NCBI GenBank assembly: GCA_914767715.1
Contig: OU612068.1
Location: 19,098,001 to 19,162,000 of the forward strand
Direction of reading: 5' to 3'
Source of the DNA: Membranipora membranacea
Taxonomy: Eukaryota; Bryozoa; Gymnolaemata; Cheilostomatida; Membraniporidae
DNA length: 64,000 bases
Below, one piece after another: positions 1-10,435 of the stretch; the first letter of the stretch is position 1; each line of letters begins with the position of its first letter. The translations under genes were made by a program, and so were the position numbers. The notes under the pieces were generated by a model. It saw only the letters and a list, made by a program, of their open reading frames with translations. It was not told the origin of the DNA and did no database searches.

Positions 1-2701
1 TGTCTTGCCTTCAAGTGATTTCAGACATTTTCCGTCAGTAACATCCCACACCTTCACCATATCATCATCAGCACAACTAACAAGCATGTAACCATCAGTA
101 GAGAAACACAGCGCCTGTACCCAGCCTTCATGTCCTATGAAAATACAGAATATTTCTCAGGTGTATATTTGTTGTTTCGTATTAGATATAAAAGAAACCA
201 GCCCAAAATGAAATCTACTATTTTGCTGCCCAGCTGCAAATCCAAGGCTGTACATCAAAAGACACAAACCATACTATCTAAACACTGTGCAAAATACCAA
301 AAGGCTCAAAAACCTTATGTTGATTTTGGCGGCTGATAAGGAATATAATGATCCAGGAGTATTTACAAGCATTTACGTGATATTTTAATAGCATTTTATA
401 TTTTTCTATTTCATTAGATTATGTATTGAATCGATTATAGAATAAGAAAGTCAAACAAACCATGTAATGAGTGAAGTATCTCTGCTTTGTAGGGGTTCCA
501 CAGAATGACTTGCTTATCCCATGAGCCAGTAGCTAACAGGTTGTGTCGAGAGAAGGCTACAGAGTGTACATTACTACTGTGAGCTGTCAGTTCCTGGATA
601 TGAACACCTGTTACCAAAACACAAAGGGTTCTACTCATCAATGTTAAATGGCGTACTCGGTTTTTTTACTACGATATGGCTTATAACTAAACAGGTTACA
701 GCCATGTAATAGAATTCCATGTGAGTGAATCAACCTGAGGCAAAATAGAAAAGTTTTAGATCAAACAGAACTGACTGCAAGCTTCAGTATTGAAGCAATG
801 GTGACTCCGTTGTTTTTATAAACGTGAGACAGTTGAAACATTATGAAAGTCTTATACTAAAGAGGAACAGGAACTGCTTTCATGGAATCGTAACATACCA
901 ACAGATCTGTTGAGAGGCCAGACACGGACAGTGTGATCCCATGACCCTGTGGCTAGCATCCTCTTACAGGGAGAGAAGGCAGAACATTGCACTAAGCTTT
1001 TATGGCCCTGAAATATCCGTAACATGTGACCAGTCTCCACTTGCCAAAGTATACCTGTAACAAAAACACATAATCAGGATAGCCAATCAGGATCGAGACA
1101 GGTTATCCTACTAGTGATGTATATTTAGACATAAACAATGATAATAAACAAAAGAATGTACAAGTTGCTAGAGAGAGAACCAATCATGATAAAAGCAGGG
1201 AGTTTGGGACCCAAACTCCCTGATAAAAGCAACAAAGCAGGTTATGTCAGTGTCAATGAGTTATCCTCCCATTGATTTTAAGGGCATGACTCCCAAAGTC
1301 AAAGACAAAATCAGGTACAACTGAAACAATGAACTCCTCTCCCGGGGAGAGGGAGTTCATAGGCTGGAGCTACTAATATATCTGTGACTAACTCATGTTT
1401 GTGTGTGGTTTCTAACACTTACATAAGCCTGTTAGATATAGATATATGACTAAGTTTGTAGTGCTTTTAGAAACGGTATAGTTGCCAACAAAAATATCAA
1501 CAGCCAAAAAAACCTGTCACCCATTTTTCATTGATGAGATCTGTTTGCTGAAGGTCAAAATAACTTTTTGATTAAGTAGAACAGAACAGAGTGATATATT
1601 ATAGCACAGTATATAATATAACTCTGTAGAGTAGCAAATCTGAAGGAAGATTGAGCCACCTGTGCTTCGAGGAATAGAGCTATAAATTATTTCTTACCAG
1701 TTTTATCCCATGATGTGCTGCAGATAAGAGAGGAGCAAGGAGAGAAAGTGACAGACTCAACACTTTTCAGATGAGCCGTTAGTTTGTGGATCGTTTCAGC
1801 TGTGCAGGTCCGGTATATTATCACACTTTTATCATAACTACCGCTAGCTATATACCTAAAGGAAAAAATGTATAAATTATTTCAAGTTTGAATCCAGTTT
1901 TTCCAGGTATATGTACCATCTGCATCCAGACCTTAGGTACATAAAAACAACATCTCCATCTCTATTTAAAGATGTCAGAATTTAACCCAGAAGAGTAGAT
2001 CTTAGCAAGAGTTTAGTTTAGCTAGTTTAGGCGTGACTTAATGTTAACTGGTGAGAATACTTTTATCATCGAGGGTAATGTTAAGACAACTCTTTATCAC
2101 TTACTGACTATTTGGTGATATTGCGACACATCTTATAGCTCCAACTTGTCCTTTTAATCTTACCACCATCTTCCCAGTGCTTGTGTTGAAAATTCTAGTT
2201 CTTTCATCATCTGACCCTGCACAAACAAACATAAGTATAAGGCTGGAATTGACATATGTACTGTGAGGTGTTGTAATGTCCTTGCAACATTTAGATTAAA
2301 TTGTGCATGCTCAAAAGCACAGGGGAGTTGGTAAACACGAACTTGATGAGATGTAGTCTTAGCATAACAATAAAAGTCGCGCCGCTCAGCTTCTTGACTG
2401 GACCATCTTACACAAAAATTGACCAAATTTTGGTTCAAATCAAAATTACCATTATTAAAGCTAAAAGATAATGAAAAAGAAAAGAACTGAAGTCATTCTT
2501 CGAAACTGCAGACATAAGGATATGCAATGCTCCAGTGTGAGACATACAGCTAGTGAAGGTAAATTATAGATAATCTGGAATTTTACCTGTGACTAGTATC
2601 TCGAAATCAGGAGAGAAAGCCACACAGTTAACCTCATCTTTGTGACCCACAAACCTCTTCACATCGATATTGGTGTAGAAGTCCGAGTTAAACACTGACA
2701 T
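1..2701 (-). CDS. WDR38: WD40-repeat protein, WDR38-like (3' end beyond window)
   Basis: Six exons on the minus strand, in transcript order: 2701-2587, 2216-2105, 1855-1698, 1054-899, 607-461 and 134 to the window edge. Phases agree at each junction and splice sites are GT-AG. The start is the ATG at 2701, followed by MSVFNSDFYTNIDVKRFVGH. The protein is built almost entirely of WD40 blades, with repeated GH...V....FSP and SGS/TGSWD...W motifs. Examples are IASGSYDKSVIIYR, LATGSWDHTVRVW, LATGSWDKQVILW and ADDDMVKVWDVTDGKCL. The order and wording of the blades, especially two successive LATGSWD blades, follow vertebrate WDR38. That is a small all-WD40 protein of unknown biochemical role, presumed to be a scaffold propeller. 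About five and a half blades are visible and the C-terminus lies left of the window. A different small WD40 protein remains possible, since WD40 repeats resemble one another. Confidence 0.8.
1196..1222. repeat. 27-bp perfect palindrome with 7-bp target duplication
   Basis: The sequence is CAGGGAGTTTGGG, one A, then the exact reverse complement. It is flanked on both sides by ATAAAAG (1189-1195 and 1223-1229), a perfect 7-bp direct repeat. It lies in WDR38 intron 3. Related palindromes lie at 33412-33438 (also with a 7-bp duplication), 54731-54756 and 32428-32464. Confidence 0.75.
1331..1358. repeat. 28-bp GC-rich palindrome
   Basis: GAACTCC...GGAGTTC arms meet at a CCCGGGG centre. The symmetry continues two bases outward as AT...AT. 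The same outline (ATGAGCTCCCT with its complement) occurs at 54672-54697. No target duplication was found. It lies in WDR38 intron 3. Confidence 0.6.
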
Positions 2702-2781
2702 GGCTCACACCTGGTTTATAGACAATTGGGAATTAGCTTATCCATCTTCAAGTAAAAGATAATATTTGAATATAAAACATG

Positions 2782-2839
2782 TTATCAATCACTGGAAATG
2801 ACATCAATCACTGGAAATGACATCAATCACTGGAAATGA
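2782..2839. repeat. Three tandem copies of a 19-bp unit near the WDR38 start
   Basis: The unit ATCAATCACTGGAAATGAC is repeated three times, almost without mismatch, 80-140 bp upstream of the WDR38 ATG. Its junctions create TGACATCA and TGACGT-like words resembling bZIP sites. A role as a promoter element is inference from position only. Confidence 0.6.
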
Positions 2840-3151
2840 CGTTGAGCTTAGTATTGTAACGATCTGTTGTTTACTTTACAAATAAAGCAGCATGTACCAT
2901 TCGATATTAAGTGCTTCTTTTGTCTTTTCATAAATTTTCACTCCTACAGTCATACTGTTATGCTATTAGCTAATAATGTAACTCTTAATGCACAATGTGG
3001 TCTGACATTAAATATTATGCATTCTGTCTCTTTCACACAATTGACAGCTAAACTTTGTTTAGATGGTGTAGGCTAATATGAAGCAGATTCACGTTGAAGG
3101 CCTCAGTTATTCCGTTACAACCACCCAGTTGTACAAAACAGTAGGACCATG

Positions 3152-3229
3152 TGCCTTCTGCAGTCTGTGCAGGTCCAGTGCCTCAGTGGACAAAGTTTCG
3201 ACCACTGGATCTGCACAAACTGCAGAAGG
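3152..3229. repeat. Inverted repeat, about 28-bp arms
   Basis: GCCTTCTGCAGTCTGTGCAG is followed by a short loop and then its near complement (CTGCACAAACTGCAGAAGGC). This is a stem-loop of the foldback or MITE type. It encodes nothing recognisable. Confidence 0.55.
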
Positions 3230-3449
3230 CCTTTGAGTTGAGTAGGAGTGAATGGTTATGAGAGACAACTGAGGGCTCTCTTCACAAATAATAACTCATG
3301 GGGGATTTAAGGAGTTGGGGAGTGTCTAGTGGGTACAGGGGGCTTATTCACATATACACTGTGTTTTTCTGTTTTAGTGGGATAAACATGGGTTGGTGCC
3401 AAGGTACATATGGGTGCTGCACCCATGCTGGGGAGAGCCCTGACAACTG

Positions 3450-3498
3450 AATTCATAGGACTACCGGGAAGTCATGAAACTTGTGGTAGTCCTATGAA
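3450..3498. repeat. Hairpin with 15-bp perfect arms
   Basis: ATTCATAGGACTACC and its exact reverse complement are separated by about 19 bp. This is a small foldback sequence in the same intergenic region as the larger element at 3751-4179. Confidence 0.55.
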
Positions 3499-3750
3499 TA
3501 CGGCATCCGAGTTAGGTGACAAGTGTAAGGTTACATGTACTCCTCCATTACAATTTATCAATCAGTTCTGAAAGGACGCCTTGACCAGTCGTTGACGATG
3601 GGTGCGTGAAAACCAATAAGACATGTTGTGAGGCAGTCTTGAGATGTTGTAAGACAGTCATGAGCCGTTGTAAGCAGTCTTGAGCCCTCATCTGTAGACC
3701 AAATTCTTTTCACTCAACAAAACAAAAGGCTTGGATGGAAATCATTAACC

Positions 3751-4179
3751 ACCGCTGACACAGATGGGCTTTGCCCAACAATGCCACCAGTCAAAAATTT
3801 AAATAGAGAGTTGTGGCATCAAAACATCTAGCCAGTAGCTTTGAATTGAGTTATATGAGCTCTCAAAATGTAAGGAGTATCTTCTTCCCCAGCCATCCAC
3901 CATTAATGATGACATATGTTGAGGTTGACCAATCAGGTGCCTTTAAAATCTAGCTGAGATCCAACACGAATAAAAATGTTGGATCTCAGCTAGATTTTAA
4001 AGGCACCTGATTGGTCATCATCATTAATGGTGGATGGCTGGGGAAGAAGATACTCCTTACATTTTGAGAGCTTATATAACTCCATTCAAAGCTACTGGCT
4101 AGATGTTTTGATGCCACAACTCTCTATTTAAATTTTTGTCTGGTGGCTAAGCTGGGCAAAACCCTGCTGTGGCAGCAGG
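3751..4179. mobile_element. Large foldback element, about 200-bp arms
   Basis: The left arm (about 3751-3965) and right arm (about 3978-4179) are near-perfect reverse complements around a 12-bp centre. Matching blocks include the AAATTTAAATAGAGAGTTGT region, the GCCAGTAGCTTTGAAT region and the GTTGGATCTCAGC tip. The left arm carries about 12 extra bases near GACATATGTTGAGG. No open frame spans it. This is a non-autonomous foldback element or large MITE; its transposase superfamily is not evident and no clear target duplication was found. Confidence 0.8.
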
Positions 4180-5367
4180 GAGAATGGAAGGTGTCATGTC
4201 TTTATAATGGGATATGGATTATACTAGTCAGATCTCACCAGCTTGCTTTAAACCCCTTGTTGGTGTAAGCAAGCTGGAGTAGTTCATTTGTGTAAGGCCA
4301 AGTACCAGTGGGCCAGACATACAACCTATGAAATATGAACCTTATTTATATCTGACCATAGTCTAAGTGCTAAGACTCCAAGTCCAAGGCGCAGGGAGTT
4401 ACTTGCGCAAGCTATCAAAGTTTGGAACCTTTGACGACATCGAACACTCAGGAACACTAAAGTAAAATGAGTGTCTCATTTGATCAAGGAGTTAGGTCAT
4501 ATATAGTATCATTAGATTGATCACGTGACCACCCTCCATCCCTCTAACTCTTTGATTTGATTAACAGTGTGTTAAGGGGTTACAGAAATGCTGTTAGTGT
4601 TATTTTTGCATCAGTGGGTGTTTTGGTAGTTCCTAGTCTCCTTACCATATTTGTCTCAACTAGAAAATGTGTTAGGATCTTTAGAATGCATTTTCAGATC
4701 AAGGGGTTGCCCATCAGGCTTTCAGATGATAAGAACAACTGGATATTTCAATGTTGTCAATGTATATTTGAAAAAAAACAAAGACACTGATTGCTGCTCT
4801 CCTCCAGATTTTCTTTTTCTGTTGCTGTGCCAAACACAATAGTATGTTTTCAGTAAGTAAATGCCTCCATGTTGTAGGCGCTACATTAACCCACATTGAA
4901 GTATGGAACTTTGGTTATAATCTTGATCCATATAAATACTGATTGAAAACATGTGCTAAATATCCCGCCACTAGAAACTAAACATAAAGTATTTTACCAA
5001 TCGGATTCTATGACTGTTTGTCAATAGTAAAATCAGGTCTCACAAAAACACGTTCAAGATGTGACCAAAACAAACACAGCCCCCCTCATCTCGCTTTTGT
5101 CAGATAGAACAGCAAATCCTTTGTACTTGGGTAAGAACTTTATTTATATACTGTTATTCACAACATTGAACAAATATGGGACGATGGTATCTATATGTCC
5201 TCAAGCCATTGTTTGAAAACTTATCAATGTCTTGCAAGGGTAGTTCAGACCATTCAAGGAGTTCCATGAGCTATGTTGTATCAGTATACCGTAAACCCCA
5301 CTCCACTGTAATTTTCTACTAACTCTAACCAATGAACTAAACTTCATTGCTCTAACCAGGTTTTCTC

Positions 5368-5410
5368 CACAGGACTACTCCAAAACCTGGGATTTTGGAG
5401 TAGACCTGTG
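5368..5410. mobile_element. Short foldback element of the CACAGG family
   Basis: The termini CACAGGACTACTCCAAAA and TTTTGGAGTAGACCTGTG are inverted around CCTGGGA. The same termini bound a longer 110-bp element at 31320-31429. The eight flanking bases on each side match at six positions (GTTTTCTC and GATTACTC), as expected of an old 8-bp target duplication. Confidence 0.65.
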
Positions 5411-5544
5411 GATTACTCTCTCTGTTAATCTCTGGTCTTTGTTGTTCATGCAAACAGATGATGTTACATTGTTGAAATGATGAACCACAAAGGCTAGAGA
5501 GGATCTGAGAATTCCAACCTAGAAGCACACATACTTACTTGGTA

Positions 5545-5957
5545 CATGAAGGTTAATCGCCAACTTCTGTGAGAAGGTTGTGGCAATATGTCATCTCGTC
5601 TGTCCGTCTCCGTTCCAGGTCTGCAACGTAGGGTCGGTAGATCGATCGCCATCAACCTTAGCCTGCCACTGGGGGTCCCTCGAGGAGGGTGCTGCCGATC
5701 GGTAGGGCGTTCCACAGTTTAGCAGTGCTCACAAAGAAGCTGTTCTGGTGCAGTCTGGTATTGCAGTGAGGGATAAAATACTGCGATTGGTGTTTCCTTG
5801 ACTGTCCAGCATGTGTAGGATGTGGAGAGAGGTAGTCAGTGATGTTAACAGCAACCTTGTCTGTAGTGCATAGCTCGGAAGATGCCGAGCCTTCTTCTCT
5901 CCCTCCGGTCTTTCAGTGTGTCCCACTCCAGGTCCTCCAGAAGTTTTGTAGTGCTGC
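5545..5957 (-). mobile_element. LINE reverse-transcriptase C-terminal remnant (CR1/Jockey-like)
   Basis: Read on the minus strand, one frame gives LEWDTLKDRRERRRLG. After a +1 shift another frame gives IPHCNTRLHQNSFFVST and AKLWNALP, ending at a stop soon after PPVAG. The series 'L.W..L..RR', then 'T....N.FF......WN.LP', is the usual C-terminal tail of ORF2 in CR1/Jockey-type non-LTR retrotransposons. The endonuclease and RT catalytic core are absent, so this is a 5'-truncated, frameshifted dead copy. Its GC content is visibly higher than that of its surroundings. Confidence 0.75.
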
Positions 5958-6446
5958 ACATAGATAGGTCTTATTGATTATTGAGACTGCTAGATGTTCC
6001 ACACCAAACAGAGACCCTGATAACAGTGACTATTTTGTGTTGGACATATACCAATATCAATATATTCAATTTCAATTAGAACTCTATCATGCCTGTATGA
6101 GAGTAGTGAAGGACAGTCATTTGCAGAGAGGAAGTTTATTTATTTGTTTGTTTTTTTTACTGTACTGATAGGGCTTGGGCAAGGTCATGGTGGTACATTG
6201 GCCACAATTAGCTGACGCAATGAATGTCATTTCACCAAGTGGTTGCCCTTTCCAGGTGCAGTGCCCGGGTTGTGTTTGAATAAGTATATTCTCTAGTTAC
6301 TACTATATCGCTGGGCACTGTCAGTGTTACTGTGTACTTATGAAACTTGCAGAGATGAACTAGTACAGTACATAACTGTAAGTTGGAATCTCAGCTTAAT
6401 ACACCCCGGGAGGGGAGGGAGGGTCTTCAAATTAAATTCTGCCAAA

Positions 6447-6530
6447 ATCACTATCTGATCAATCATTGTTGAGTGAGCAAGGCTTGATAAAGGTATTGCT
6501 TAAAAATGGCTCACTCGTTGATCAAAATAT
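6447..6530. repeat. Dispersed repeat, copy 1 (GAGTGAGC / GCTCACTC)
   Basis: It begins TCACTATCTGAT and ends AAATGGCTCACTCGTTGAT, with inverted GAGTGAGC and GCTCACTC cores. A second copy with the same two ends but a different middle lies at 25008-25095. It is probably a MITE-like element and no coding content is seen. Confidence 0.5.
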
Positions 6531-7047
6531 ATACATTGGGAGCATCTTTGATAATTTTTCAAGACCAAAAGAGCAAAGTCTTAGTAATAACTTGGATCAA
6601 GAATCATCATTCATTCGTATTGCTAGCTGACCCTTCCGTGTAGGCTATACTTTAAGTTCAAACTGAGAGTTCACTGTTGTTTTGTCTCTCATTTTCCATA
6701 CAGATTATTGATTTCAGCAAAAAACTGGTTTTGTAATTATATTTTCTGTTTGGACTTGGTATAGCCTACTACAGAGAAATCCAGAAAATATGAATTCTAA
6801 CAATTATATTATTTTGAAGAATTATACATACCAAAATGTTTTCCTTTCCAATTGATGTGATGGTGAGATCTTCATTGGGGATTTTTCACCATTGGAAAGC
6901 ACAGTAATAATCTATCAACGCACATAACCATGCTCTTTATTTTTTGCTATGATGCCATGAAGAGCTTGAAATGGATTTGTTACCTATAATGGAACTCCCT
7001 GCTTTAATCGATTGTCTTATTTTTCAGAAAAAAGCGCTGAATTAGCA

Positions 7048-8384
7048 ATGATGGTTGGCGTCAGCGGATTCAAGAAGACCCAGCCCGATGATCTAGAGAG
7101 AGTTGTTGAAAAGTCTGACACCAGCAGTTCAATAATGTCCGACGACATCATCAAACCTCCTAAGACAGTTCGAGAGCAAGTAGGCCATGTCATTCATTCC
7201 AACAAGTTCCAGATTGGTGTCATATGTCTAGTCATCTTAGATTGTCTTCTCGTTATTGGGGAGCTGCTCATCGATTTGATTGTTTACCAACAAGAAGCAG
7301 CAGTAGGGCACAATATTACTCAATCCCACACTGACTCTAGTCATGGTGCTGAACACGAATCATCCGCCAAAGAAGCTCTGGAAGAAATCGAGAGAGAAGA
7401 AGAGCCGAGTCGTATAGCTGCCGAGGTTCTTCACTTCATGAGCATTGCCATCTTGAGTTTGTTTCTCGTAGAGTTGTGCGTCAAGCTCTTTGTCATGGGC
7501 AAGACATTCTTTCGCCATAAGATGGAGATCATTGATGCCGTCATCGTTATTGTTTCGTTTGGACTTGATATTGCCTTCATCGACCAGGAGGGGATAGCCG
7601 GAGCCTTTGCACTTTTGGTTATCCTTAGATTATGGAGGATCGGCAGAGTGGTTAATGGTAAGTCTCATTTCCGAAATAGTTGAAACTTGTTGATCATTAA
7701 CAATGGGATATGCTGATAATATCTGATTTTTAGCTGCAATTATCTAGTATCTCTTATCTTTTATGGGCTCCAGTAAAATTAGGTTGATTGTTGTTTGAAA
7801 TCGGAATATAATAAAAGGTAAGCAGCGTGGTGTTCATATTGATGTATCATGCTCTAGTTGAATTAAACTACATTGTGCACTTGTCATTTATTTATTTGTC
7901 TAGATTGAGAGATGTCATATGAAATCAGAGTTGTCTCCTCATTGATATAAATGAGACAACTCCCATTGATTTTGTTGTATAAATATTATAAGTTGTCAAT
8001 GCCTCGATCTATTTGACCCATGTTCTTTGTTCCTGGGTCAGCCCACAAACCTTGTACCTGTAATTTTTTTTCCTGATTCACCTGAACTGCATCATTTTTT
8101 AAGGTGTCATCCTCTCAATGAAGACTCAAGCAGAGAAAAAGCTAGTCAAGGAGAAAGGGTTGAGACAGGCAGCTGAAATGGAGCTTGTCAAATTCCGTGA
8201 GTACTGTACGGCACAAGAACGAGAGATCGAGGCCCTCCAAGTTCTCCTTACACAACATGATATCCAGTTCAAGAAGATGGATAAACCAAGTCTCCCTGTC
8301 AGCACGATAGACGTGGTCGCTGAGGTGAATCAGTACATTGAAGCCGCCAGAATGTCAAGCAGCGGTTCTGAGAGCCCGTGTTGA
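7048..8384 (+). CDS. HVCN1: Voltage-gated proton channel Hv1
   Basis: Two coding exons, 7048-7657 and 8104-8384, give 296 aa. The splice acceptor at 7027 puts the upstream in-frame ATG (7012) in an intron, so I start at 7048 (MMVGVSGFKK). Hv1 is a four-helix voltage sensor that conducts H+ out of cells. Visible: S1 FQIGVICLVILDCLLVIGEL with the selectivity Asp (D65), S2 around HFMSIAILSLFLVELCVKLF, S3 MEIIDAVIVIVSFGLDI, and S4 RLWRIGRVVNG with three Arg (194, 197, 200). A C-terminal coiled coil follows (KKLVKEKG... to the QEREIEALQVLLTQHD heptads), as in the dimeric channel. The S1-S2 loop is about 50 residues long, acidic, and has an NIT glycosylation site. Vertebrate loops are much shorter. 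Confidence 0.95.
7927..7962. repeat. Palindrome in the HVCN1 intron
   Basis: GAGTTGTCTC and GAGACAACTC arms surround an AT-rich centre (ATTGATATAAAT). It is one of many short inverted repeats in the window. No flanking duplication was found. Confidence 0.5.
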
Positions 8385-10435
8385 CCACTGACGTAATTGG
8401 TCTCTCTCCACATTTGCCTGGTATTCTTATTCCTGATGCTGTCAACAATGCAATGAACTCTAGTTATCTCTACCCAAAGATGTTGATTTTTGACCAAACA
8501 ATGCATTAAATTTAAATTGTAAATAAGTAAATGTATAAGAAAGTTATCTTACCAACTTTTACAAAACTACCAATCCTGCAATATAAAGGGATGTTTATTT
8601 GAGAATTTTTCTTCGTCGTTACAAGCAATCAAGTATTTAAAACTTACTACCTGGTATAATATTTGTGCATAATTATTTGATTATTTACAGACGTTTCTCC
8701 ATTTTGTTATCCATCATGTTACCTTTTTACCTGTATACAAAATCAGTAAGTATTTCCTGATTTTAAGATAATTATGTTTATTCTTAATATAAAATTGTTC
8801 TCAAGCTTTTTGATTATATTTTAAGCGATTTATTCTATCACAGACATATAAGAAGTACATAATGCAAAAAGATAGTGTTTATATAGTTTCTGTCCCAAGA
8901 TTCTTGACACCCTCCCAATTGCTACCAGGTGTGATGGTATTAGAGACAGTGGCTGAATTGGAAGAAGAAATTTAACCACCAATAAATTGTTATTTCATTA
9001 TCATCATCAGGGAGAAGGCATTCTCTTCTCCATGCCAAACGCTACCCTATCGTTCTGCACCAAACAGATAAACATTTCTCAAGGACATTTTTTAAAACGT
9101 GTTATTAGCTAAAAGAAGAAGGTCTATACTATAGACATGCTCAATATCTAAGGATCCAGCTCCAAAGGTGAGGGCATACCATGCATGAAAATCTGTTTTT
9201 TATTTGAAATTACATTTTATTATTGTCGACTAGTTTGGCAGGCCAAAGATAAAAAGAGAAATAAATCCTTCCACAAACATAGTTAACCTTTGTAGGAATA
9301 CCACGAAACATGGCTGGTTTGGTTTTTGCATCACGGTCGATTTCTGAGAGGGTGTGGGGGTTCTCTGCCAACTAGCCTGCTGCTGGCCTGTGAGAACATC
9401 ATATTCATGATGATGTCTAGTCTTCATTTATCAAATTCTCTGGTAGAAATAAGTTATCAAATCTTGCTCGAAATTGGCAGATCAATTTAACTCCATCTAT
9501 CGTTGTAGAGCTTTATTATTACTGTCTCAAGATTTAGTTATTTTGTAATGATGTCCAGTCTCGACGTATCAAATTCTCTGCTAGAAATAAGTTATCGAAA
9601 TTCAAATATATGTTGAAACTGGCGAGTTACACTTGAATGATCTATTCTCAGAGAACTTGATTTCACAAGCTGTATTATTATCCTCACAAAATTTAGCTAT
9701 TTTGCGTTATTCTGGTTTTGTGGACGACAATTACATAAAGGCTGCTCAATGTTGCATGAGATGTAGACTGTAGAGGATGTTTACAGCAACATTGTATAGA
9801 ATACAGTAGTCAATATTGTGGTATGTAAAGAGGAAGGTAAACATAGATCTGACCTACTTTAGAGGAAAGTTTGTGCTGTAATACTTTGTATATTCATGGT
9901 AGTACCTACATCAATGACAGTATTTATAATCTTTGCCTTCTCCAGAGTTCCTTGTCAACAAAAATTGTCATGTCAAAATGAAAGTATTTATAATCTTTGC
10001 TATGATGAATCCTTGTGGGTGCATTCAATACACTCATTGAAACACAGGCATTCATGCTTTTGTTTTTGAGTCAATAGTGAGCTGAATTGGTATCACGTTA
10101 TTTATGACACAATACTCTTTCTATGAATGGTTATTGGTCAGTGTGATAAATAACTTTTCACTGTATATAATTATGAGTACGAAATGAGATAGTCCTTAAA
10201 CCTCTATTCCACTGTGATCTTGTGACTCACTGTGAATGAAGTGGAGCAGAATCTGATAAAGGTGGAATTTTATGACAACACATGTTTTTTCTTCCGCCAG
10301 ATCAGGAAGAAAATCAACTCAACCTCGCTGTGAGACCAAAGCAGACATCACATGTCAGCATTACATAGTGATACTTAACCTGTTGCTGATCAGTTGACAG
10401 CAGTGAATAGTTGGACTAATCAGCGGAGAGAGAAT
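8385..10435. other. Region between HVCN1 and the adhesion GPCR
   Basis: No gene is recognised. A possible HVCN1 polyadenylation signal, ATTAAA, lies at 8505-8510. A diverged direct repeat occupies 9408-9704. The remainder is AT-rich single-copy-looking sequence that should include the GPCR promoter. Confidence 0.5.
9408..9704. repeat. Diverged tandem pair, about 140-160 bp each
   Basis: Unit 1 (9408-9545) and unit 2 (9546-9704) both contain ATGATGTC.AGTCT, then TATCAAATTCTCTG.TAG and AAATAAGTTATC. Both end with A.GATTTAG or AAATTTAG followed by TATTTTG. This is an old tandem duplication with many substitutions and no open frame. Confidence 0.6.

Larger units (their letters stand above)
2702..7047. 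other. Intergenic region between divergent WDR38 and HVCN1
   Basis: This 4.3-kb gap separates two head-to-head genes and should contain both promoters. Seen here: a 19-bp triple repeat close to the WDR38 start, two hairpins, a large foldback element, a short foldback, a LINE remnant and a dispersed repeat, each listed separately. A splice acceptor at 7021-7027 (ttttcag) precedes the HVCN1 start, so an untranslated HVCN1 exon probably lies upstream in this gap; I could not locate it. No other coding segment is recognised. Confidence 0.6.

Noticed and set aside
7012-7047. Upstream in-frame ATG for HVCN1
   Set aside because: It lies before a good splice acceptor (ttttcag ending at 7027), so it is probably intronic. 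The ATG at 7048 is the first inside the exon.
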